Source of the DNA: Gammaproteobacteria bacterium
GTDB lineage: Bacteria > Pseudomonadota > Gammaproteobacteria > UBA9214
Length of the DNA stretch: 5,325 bases
Assembly: GCA_030599705.1 (NCBI GenBank)
Contig: JAUVNM010000149.1
Coordinates: 1-5,325, forward strand
Direction of reading: 5' to 3'
The position numbers and the translations under genes are program-made. Shown here piece after piece: positions 1-4,241 of the stretch (the first letter of the stretch is position 1; each line of letters starts with the position of its first letter). The notes below the pieces were generated by a model. It ran no database searches and was not told the origin of the DNA. It worked only from the letters and a program-made list of their open reading frames with translations.

Positions 1-1
1 A

Positions 2-568
2 GTCGGTGAACCCGGGTTGCCGGCATTGCCCGCCAATGTAAAACTGCTCGTGACGCTGGAAGAGCGCGAGGCAGCACTGGCTGTGGATGTCGATGCCGTT
101 ACGGAGACACAGCCACCCGGTGCCGGGGAGACAATCAGCTGTCAAATGCTGGGCCCGTTCTTTTCTGTTGTAGAAATACAGTCCGTCGAAGAGCGGCTGA
201 ATCAGGCGGGATATAGAACCGAACAGTATGACTTTGAAGAAAATGAAGTGATTGGCTACTGGATTTACCTGCCGGCAATGGAGCGTGACAAGGCGAAGGA
301 AATCGCCACTATGCTCGACAGTAAAAAAGACCGGGAATACTTCATCGGCAAGGATAACCTGATTTCACTCGGAACATTCAGGGAACTGTCACGGGCCGAG
401 GTACGCCTTGCGGCTGTTCGAAAATACGGACTGGACCCGACACTGGAACCGCGCTTCAGGCTCGCCCATTGGCTGAATATTGAAGACCCGGGGGGCAAGG
501 ACGTCGACCTTGCATTGATCGAGAAGGAGTTTCCGGATGTGCACATGCAGCAGCGTGTGTGTGAATGA
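2..568 (+). CDS. SPOR-domain protein, 3' part (5' end outside window)
   Basis: The frame is open from base 2 to the TGA at 566-568 (188 codons). The earliest possible start inside is a TTG at 17 with no Shine-Dalgarno sequence, and the frame stays open upstream of it, so the true start is almost certainly left of the window. Counting from that TTG, residues about 79-147 match the SPOR pattern: GYWIYLPAM, then a helix (RDKAKEIATML), then NLISLGTFRELSRAEVRLAAVRKYGL. The preceding stretch SCQMLGPF...AGYRTEQYDF (41-72) resembles the start of a SPOR-like unit. SPOR domains bind denuded peptidoglycan at division sites in characterised proteins; that role is inferred here. In Pseudomonas-type genomes a SPOR gene lies after birA-coaX and before a tRNA cluster, which fits the tRNA-Thr 50 bp downstream. 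The usual N-terminal membrane anchor would lie outside the window. No terminator separates it from the tRNA. Confidence 0.85.
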   Translation, partial: VGEPGLPALPANVKLLVTLEEREAALAVDVDAVTETQPPGAGETISCQMLGPFFSVVEIQSVEERLNQAGYRTEQYDFEENEVIGYWIYLPAMERDKAKEIATMLDSKKDREYFIGKDNLISLGTFRELSRAEVRLAAVRKYGLDPTLEPRFRLAHWLNIEDPGGKDVDLALIEKEFPDVHMQQRVCE

Positions 569-569
569 A

Positions 570-598
570 TTGCGGTGCTATGCGTATTTAACTAGAAT
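570..598 (+). promoter_or_regulatory. sigma70-type promoter for tRNA-Thr
   Basis: A -35 element TTGCGG (570-575) and a -10 element TAGAAT (593-598) are separated by exactly 17 bp. The expected start, near 605, leaves a leader of about 13 nt before the mature tRNA at 618. It begins just after the stop codon of the SPOR gene, so the tRNA can be transcribed independently of that gene. Confidence 0.6.
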
Positions 599-617
599 AA
601 CCTCCTGGTTTAATGAT

Positions 618-693
618 GCCGGCGTAGCTCAGTTGGTAGAGCGCTTCATTTGTAATGAAGATGTCGGGGGTTCGACTCCTCTCGCCGGCTCCA
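618..693 (+). tRNA. tRNA-Thr (anticodon UGU)
   Basis: This is a complete 76-nt cloverleaf. The acceptor stem is GCCGGCG (618-624) with CGCCGGC (683-689), followed by discriminator T690 and an encoded CCA (691-693). The D arm is GCTC/GAGC (627-630, 639-642) with loop AGTTGGTA. The anticodon stem is CTTCA/TGAAG (644-648, 656-660) with loop TTTGTAA, giving anticodon TGT at 651-653, which reads ACA and other ACN threonine codons. The variable loop is ATGTC (661-665). The T arm is GGGGG/CCTCT with two G-T pairs and loop TTCGACT (671-677). The TGT anticodon matches the first tRNA of the E. coli thrU-tyrU-glyT-thrT-tufB cluster, but no second tRNA follows here. Confidence 0.97.
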
Positions 694-705
694 TTTTCTG
701 TTTGT

Positions 706-740
706 TTCCCTGGAAGGGAATATCTAAAGAACGTTTTTTT
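706..740 (+). terminator. weak hairpin and T-run after tRNA-Thr
   Basis: A 6-bp inverted repeat, TTCCCT (706-711) and AGGGAA (715-720), has a 3-nt loop. A run of seven T follows at 734-740, 13 nt after the stem and flanked by AACG/CGTT. The stem is not adjacent to the T-run, so this is not a canonical intrinsic terminator. It lies between two convergent transcription units (the tRNA and the minus-strand gene ending at 746), where a transcription stop or processing site would be expected. Confidence 0.25.
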
Positions 741-745
741 CGTTA

Positions 746-934
746 TCAGACCAGCTTGTAAAAAGTTAGCCAGGGCATTTCCGATAGCAGGGTCTGGCGT
801 TCCTCCATCGCGAGATTTTCAAGACGGCGGTCTGCCAGCTGCCGTCTGTCATGCGTGACAAGGTCATGGTCACTATCCTCGAGCGGATAGGATGCAGCTG
901 CATCTGACCAGCGTCGTTCATGTGCATGTCTCAT
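746..934 (-). CDS. small Arg-rich hypothetical protein with repeated DRR-type motifs (62 aa)
   Basis: The start is the ATG at 934-932 (minus strand). The sequence just upstream reads GGGAGGCGGTAC before ATG, so a strong Shine-Dalgarno GGGAGG sits 6 nt from the start. The frame is open further upstream to 1132, but that part has no ribosome site and no protein-like composition. The product has HERRWSD at residues 5-11, then YPLEDSDHDLV (about 16-26), then HDRRQLADRRLEN (about 28-40), and a less regular tail. From memory this resembles short proteobacterial proteins with an ERRxSD...YPLxDS...DRRxxxDRRLxN pattern; their function is unknown to me. It has no signal peptide, membrane segment or cysteine, so it is probably cytoplasmic. 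The many Arg and Asp residues suggest RNA or protein binding, which is only a guess. It stands alone, convergent with tRNA-Thr. Confidence 0.65.
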   Translation of the reverse strand: MRHAHERRWSDAAASYPLEDSDHDLVTHDRRQLADRRLENLAMEERQTLLSEMPWLTFYKLV

Positions 935-967
935 GTACCGCCTCCCGATGTCCGTGTGAATCAGGAT

Positions 968-984
968 TACCCTGTATAAGGGTA
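968..984. promoter_or_regulatory. operator-like inverted repeat upstream of the small DRR gene
   Basis: TACCCT (968-973) and AGGGTA (979-984) form a perfect 6-bp inverted repeat around GTATA, 34 bp upstream of the minus-strand ATG. On the minus strand a candidate -10 TATACA (978-973) lies within it, with a weak -35 TGGTCC (1001-996) 17 bp further upstream. A repressor site over the -10 would fit this geometry, but no regulator is identified and the promoter match is modest. Confidence 0.3.
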
Positions 985-1157
985 GCGGCCTGCAGGGACC
1001 AGACTTTAAATTGCTAATTTCAAGCCAATACAGGCAGATACACAGGGGCAGACCGGACTGTTGCCTGTTTCCCTGTCCAGGGAGTTGCCGTTGTGGGCCC
1101 GCAATGACCCATATGTCCGGGAAACCAGCCACAATCCTGCAATCAGGCGTGTACTTT

Positions 1158-1187
1158 TTGAGCTTGCTGCCGTTACTTCCTTACATT
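1158..1187 (+). promoter_or_regulatory. weak promoter candidate for the small exported peptide gene
   Basis: TTGAGC (1158-1163) and TACATT (1182-1187) are separated by 18 bp, and each matches four of six consensus positions. The predicted start would fall near 1194, at the first base of the 12-bp hairpin. It is the best candidate seen upstream of the GTG-start gene at 1257, but it is not strong. Confidence 0.25.
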
Positions 1188-1193
1188 CATGCC

Positions 1194-1220
1194 GGTGTCA
1201 ATGCCATTGGTATTGACACC
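1194..1220. other. 12-bp stem-loop with 3-nt loop
   Basis: GGTGTCAAT (1194-1202) pairs perfectly with ATTGACACC (1212-1220). The inner GCC (1203-1205) pairs with GGT (1209-1211) through one G-T pair, leaving the triloop ATT (1206-1208). It is followed by CGCC and has no T-run on either strand, so it is not an intrinsic terminator. If transcription starts at the weak promoter just upstream, it would form a 5'-terminal hairpin in the leader of the gene at 1257, where such structures can stabilise mRNA or control it. It could instead be a protein-binding inverted repeat. Confidence 0.6.
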
Positions 1221-1256
1221 CGCCTGGTCAGGATACAACAGGTTTCGAGGAGCATC

Positions 1257-1445
1257 GTGGGCTATTCAAACTGGTTAAGTGTTTTCACTTCATTCCGAAT
1301 TCTGGCAGCGGTGATTCTGTCATCGGCCTTTCTGACATCCGTTGCGTTCACCGCGACACCGGAATACCACGCAGCCGGGGCGGCGCATTATTCTGCGCAA
1401 TCGGGGACGGAGTCCACGGCAAGCCGTTTTCCACAGGGACGCTGA
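1257..1445 (+). CDS. candidate small exported or membrane peptide (62 aa, GTG start)
   Basis: I do not recognise this protein. GTG at 1257 is preceded by GAGGAG (1247-1252) with a 4-nt gap, a strong ribosome site. The frame runs 62 codons to a TGA at 1443-1445. The N-terminus looks like a signal peptide or single membrane helix: polar MGYSNWLSVFTSFR, then the hydrophobic ILAAVILSSAFLTSVAF (about 15-31), then TATPEYH with possible cleavage near residues 29-33. The remaining 30 residues are small and polar (AAGAAHYSAQSGTES...) and have no cysteine. A strong terminator begins 46 bp after the stop, which supports a plus-strand transcript. The frame stays open upstream to a TTG at 1011, but no start there has a ribosome site. 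The alternative is a non-coding transcript with a chance reading frame. Confidence 0.42.
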   Translation: MGYSNWLSVFTSFRILAAVILSSAFLTSVAFTATPEYHAAGAAHYSAQSGTESTASRFPQGR

Positions 1446-1469
1446 ATCCGTAATAATCACCTGGATAGA

Positions 1470-1484
1470 GCCTGCCTGGCAGGC
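1470..1484. repeat. 7-bp inverted repeat just before the terminator
   Basis: GCCTGCC (1470-1476) and GGCAGGC (1478-1484) form a perfect inverted repeat around T1477. As RNA it can fold only as a shorter stem (GCCTGC/GCAGGC with loop CTG). It lies 6 nt upstream of the terminator stem, so the transcript 3' end would carry two tandem hairpins. A near-perfect DNA palindrome is also compatible with a protein-binding site. Confidence 0.5.
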
Positions 1485-1490
1485 CGATAG

Positions 1491-1524
1491 AACCCGGACC
1501 GTGTCACACACTCCGGGTTTTTTT
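1491..1524 (+). terminator. strong rho-independent terminator
   Basis: AACCCGGA (1491-1498) pairs with TCCGGGTT (1512-1519) across a 13-nt loop, and a run of seven T lies at 1518-1524. This canonical plus-strand terminator shows that something upstream is transcribed, most likely the small gene at 1257-1445 or a structured RNA. It also separates that unit from the DUF748 gene. Confidence 0.85.
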
Positions 1525-1577
1525 GTGTCCGCCATATATTCGGAGGCTATTCTGCCTGTATCTGCCAGCCGGGGTGC

Positions 1578-1586
1578 TGGTATGAT
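1578..1586 (+). promoter_or_regulatory. extended -10 promoter candidate for the DUF748 gene
   Basis: TGGTATGAT contains a TGn extension (1578-1580) and a -10 TATGAT (1581-1586, five of six matches). No good -35 lies 16-18 bp upstream, as is usual for extended -10 promoters. The start would be near 1593, giving a leader of about 36 nt before the ATG at 1629. It lies just past the upstream terminator, where a new promoter is needed. Confidence 0.4.
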
Positions 1587-1628
1587 TGCCAGCCCGCTTG
1601 TCAACCAGATCAAGGAAACTATCCTGGC

Positions 1629-4172
1629 ATGGATTCGAAGCCGGATAACGACAACAGAACGTCGGCAGTCCCGGCAGGGCGCCGCCGGTGGTTATGGCTG
1701 CCGGCGCTGGCCGTTATTCTGGCCCTTGCGCTGCTCATCTCCATTCCCTATGGCATAACCTGGGTCCTCAAGGACTGGCTGCTGGAGAATGGTGCAGGGC
1801 AGGTCGAGATCAATGATATTGATTTCAACCCGTTCACCGGCATTGCCTCTGTCGAGTTGCTGAATATCAGCGTTGATGAGCGTAATACCCTTGTCATCCC
1901 GCACCTGATGCTGGAAGTTAACTGGTCGCCGTTCCTGGATCGCCGGATCCACGTCAAGACGGTGGTTGTCGATGGTGTCAACGTGCTGATAGAGCAGGAT
2001 GCCGACGGAGAGATAACCATGGGTGGTATCAGTATCAATGATACGGGTCCGGAAGAAACACCGGGGGAGCCGTGGGACTATGGCGTGATCGAGCTGGTTA
2101 TCAGGAATAGTGTGATTGATTACCGCACTCCCGATCTGCAACTGAAGACCGGGATACAGGAGCTTGCCCTGACGGAACTGGCGACCTGGCTGACCCGGCC
2201 GGCACCGCTGGTGGCTACCGGCGAACTCAACGGCGCTGGTTTCGAGATTGACGGGGAATTGCCGTCGCTGGAGGACGGCTATGGCTACAGCGGCAGCCTC
2301 AAGGTCACCGGACTGCCGCTGGCAACCTTTGACGCCATGGCACAACCGGCCATTTCCGGACTGGCGGGCCGCCTCACCCTGGATACCCGCCTTGAATTAA
2401 AACAGCTGCACGGCCAGCCCGTGCAGGCGCAGCAGGAGGGCCTGATCCGGCTTGATGACCTGCAGTTTGTGCAGGCAGAGAACAGCCTGTCCAATAAACT
2501 GTTGCAATGGCAGGGGTCGATAGATCTTACCCTGGCCGATGCCGTCACGATCAGGACCCGGGGCGTGATTACCAGTGACGACCTGGTATTTGACATGCCG
2601 GGGGAGGGCGTCAACCTGCAACAGGGCAAGCTGGTGTGGGATGGTTCGGTCGATTATGCCGATACCGAATCCGGTGACCTGCAGGTGGCCGGAAAACTCG
2701 AGCTGGAACAGACCCGGCTGGACCCCCGGGACAAGGACCTGCGCCTCGTCCATTTCGGCAAGCTGGCCATCGAGAGCATCCGGGTGCAGGGCGTGGACAG
2801 GATCACCATCGAGAACCTGGCGATTGCTGATGTAGTATTTGCGCAGGCACTGACCGGCGCCGATGCGCCAGAGGGCAAGGACAGGGAACCACCGCCTCTG
2901 AAAATCGCCAGCCTGGGTTTCGAGAATATCGAGGTGACCGACGGCAAGCGCGTCTCCATCGATACCATACTCTCGGACCATGCCACCTATGTGGCGCGGC
3001 GCAACAAGGGCGGGGAGTGGCGCATGGCCACGATCCTGGGCAGTCTGCCGTTTGCGGACGATGATGAGGAAACCCTGGAAGCAGTCGGACAGCAGGCACC
3101 CGATGACGAGGCCACCAGCATCCGCGTCGGGGTTATCAAGAACACCAATGCGACGCTGACACTGGAGGACAACAGTGTCAGCCCTGCATTCCAGACGCGT
3201 TTCAATATGCTGGCAGTCACCAGGGATATCGACTCAGCAAAGCCAGACCAGGACACGCATGTCTATCTGCAAGGAAACATCGCCAAGCACAACAAGGTCG
3301 AAATCAAGGGGACCGTACGGCCGTTTGCCGAAACGCTCAGCATGAACCTGGAAGCTCATATCGAGGGCCTGGAGATGCCGCCGTACTCGCCGTATGCCAT
3401 TGATGCTATCGGGCACCGGCTTGACAGCGGACAGCTCGATGCCGATTCCACCCTGGTTCTAGACAAGGGCAAGCTGGACGGCATGAACAACCTGACGCTG
3501 CGTAGTCTGGTACTGAGCCCGGTTGAGAGCAAGTCGCTGGACAAGATGGAAATCCACCTGGCGGTGCCGCTGAACAAGGCACTCGACATGCTGCGTGATG
3601 AGCATGATGTCATCCGGCTCAAACTGCCGATCACGGGCGATCTCGACAATCCGAATTTCGACGCCAGCGATGCCATTAACCAGGCGGTCGCCAGGGCGAC
3701 CAGGGAAGGCGTCATAACCTCGCTGACCCTGTTGTTGCAACCCTACGGGTCGCTGGTCACGGTGGCGCGTTATGCCGCTGAAAAAGCCGCCGAGATAAAA
3801 CTGGACCCGGTGGTATTCACCCCGGCATCCGCAGATATAGACGCGGCACACCACGACTACCTCGACAAGGTCGCCGGCATCATCAAGCAGCGGCCCAATG
3901 TCAACGTCAGGCTATGCGGGGTGGCGACGGCCGCAGACCGGGTTGCGTTGCAGGAGCAGGCCCTGGTGGCTGACAAGGACAAGAAAAAGTCACAGCAGCA
4001 AGCACCGGCCAACGATGACAGGCAACTGATCGATCTGGCGGATCGGCGCGATGCGGCCATCAAGGACTACTTTATCGACAAGCACGGAGTCAAACCCGGT
4101 CGGCTGGTGGCATGCAAGCCGGTAATCGACGCAGCAGAGGGTGCCGAACCGCGCGTGGATTTGTTGATCTAG
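1629..4172 (+). CDS. DUF748 (AsmA-like) family envelope protein with OmpA-like C-terminus
   Basis: This 847-residue protein has a cytoplasmic N-tail ending in RRR (18-20) and one membrane helix (about 21-46). A long periplasmic region follows. Residues about 56-135 carry the DUF748/AsmA-type opening (EINDIDFNPFTGIASVELLNI, HLMLEVNWSPFLDRRIHVKTVVVDG). Repeated beta-rich segments then run to about 700, including the family-like LPITGDLDNPNF (about 666-677). The C-terminal 120 residues resemble a degenerate OmpA-like domain: VVFTPASADID (from about 728), VNVRLCGVAT, LADRRDAAIKDYF, GVKPGRL and PRVDLLI. The GHTD-type Asp is absent, so peptidoglycan binding is doubtful. The only two cysteines are C763 and C829. 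Characterised AsmA-like proteins such as YhdP and TamB act in lipid movement between membranes; such a role here is inference. The ATG at 1629 has AAGGA 12 bp upstream, a rather long spacing. An MscS-family gene follows 69 bp downstream. Confidence 0.85.
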   Translation: MDSKPDNDNRTSAVPAGRRRWLWLPALAVILALALLISIPYGITWVLKDWLLENGAGQVEINDIDFNPFTGIASVELLNISVDERNTLVIPHLMLEVNWSPFLDRRIHVKTVVVDGVNVLIEQDADGEITMGGISINDTGPEETPGEPWDYGVIELVIRNSVIDYRTPDLQLKTGIQELALTELATWLTRPAPLVATGELNGAGFEIDGELPSLEDGYGYSGSLKVTGLPLATFDAMAQPAISGLAGRLTLDTRLELKQLHGQPVQAQQEGLIRLDDLQFVQAENSLSNKLLQWQGSIDLTLADAVTIRTRGVITSDDLVFDMPGEGVNLQQGKLVWDGSVDYADTESGDLQVAGKLELEQTRLDPRDKDLRLVHFGKLAIESIRVQGVDRITIENLAIADVVFAQALTGADAPEGKDREPPPLKIASLGFENIEVTDGKRVSIDTILSDHATYVARRNKGGEWRMATILGSLPFADDDEETLEAVGQQAPDDEATSIRVGVIKNTNATLTLEDNSVSPAFQTRFNMLAVTRDIDSAKPDQDTHVYLQGNIAKHNKVEIKGTVRPFAETLSMNLEAHIEGLEMPPYSPYAIDAIGHRLDSGQLDADSTLVLDKGKLDGMNNLTLRSLVLSPVESKSLDKMEIHLAVPLNKALDMLRDEHDVIRLKLPITGDLDNPNFDASDAINQAVARATREGVITSLTLLLQPYGSLVTVARYAAEKAAEIKLDPVVFTPASADIDAAHHDYLDKVAGIIKQRPNVNVRLCGVATAADRVALQEQALVADKDKKKSQQQAPANDDRQLIDLADRRDAAIKDYFIDKHGVKPGRLVACKPVIDAAEGAEPRVDLLI

Positions 4173-4179
4173 GTAGCAG

Positions 4180-4208
4180 GGTGTTAGGTAACATTTTGCT
4201 CTGACACC
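4180..4208. other. 8-bp stem-loop between the DUF748 and MscS genes
   Basis: GGTGTTAG (4180-4187) pairs with CTGACACC (4201-4208) through one T-G pair and a 13-nt loop. No T-run follows, so it is not a rho-independent terminator. It begins 8 bp after the DUF748 stop and ends 22 bp before the AAGGAG ribosome site, so it could be an mRNA 3'-end or processing element inside an operon, or an operator. No clear promoter is visible in the 69-bp gap. Confidence 0.4.
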
Positions 4209-4241
4209 AATTAACTCAGTTCAATTTAACAAGGAGTTCAT

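Larger units (their letters stand above)
935..1256. other. intergenic region without a supported gene
   Basis: This stretch separates the minus-strand small gene from the plus-strand candidate small gene, so it is a divergent promoter region. I find no credible start with a ribosome site in any frame before 1257. It contains the 968-984 inverted repeat; overlapping inverted repeats at 1030-1076 (ACAGGCA 1030-1036 with TGCCTGT 1062-1068, and ACAGGG 1042-1047 with CCCTGT 1071-1076); a weak plus-strand promoter; and the long hairpin at 1194-1220. Confidence 0.6.
1446..1628. other. intergenic region with terminator and DUF748 promoter
   Basis: This stretch holds the inverted repeat and terminator of the upstream unit in its first half and the extended -10 candidate in its second half. 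An ATG at 1582 opens a frame that runs into the DUF748 gene in a different phase to 1758, but its composition is not protein-like. No separate gene is supported. Confidence 0.6.

Noticed and set aside
537..858. Two plus-strand open frames running through the tRNA-Thr gene
   Set aside because: They translate the tRNA itself and the antisense of the minus-strand small gene, and they lack ribosome sites.
935..1132. N-terminal extension of the minus-strand small gene to a start at 1132
   Set aside because: No ribosome site at the upstream start, a composition unlike a protein, and a strong GGGAGG site supporting the start at 934.
1011..1256. Upstream extension of the plus-strand small gene, with possible starts at TTG 1011 or ATG 1104 and 1113
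   Set aside because: None has a ribosome site, and the region is occupied by inverted repeats. The GTG at 1257 has a strong site.
1320..1613. Minus-strand open frame across the terminator region
   Set aside because: It reads through the antisense of a clear terminator, is Arg/Cys-rich without recognisable motifs and has no ribosome site.
1342..1758. Plus-strand open frame overlapping both the small gene and the DUF748 start
   Set aside because: It crosses the terminator at 1491-1524 and overlaps the DUF748 gene in another phase. The composition looks like a shadow.
1692..3854. Several long minus-strand open frames inside the DUF748 gene
   Set aside because: They overlap each other and a well-supported plus-strand gene, and none shows recognisable motifs or start signals.
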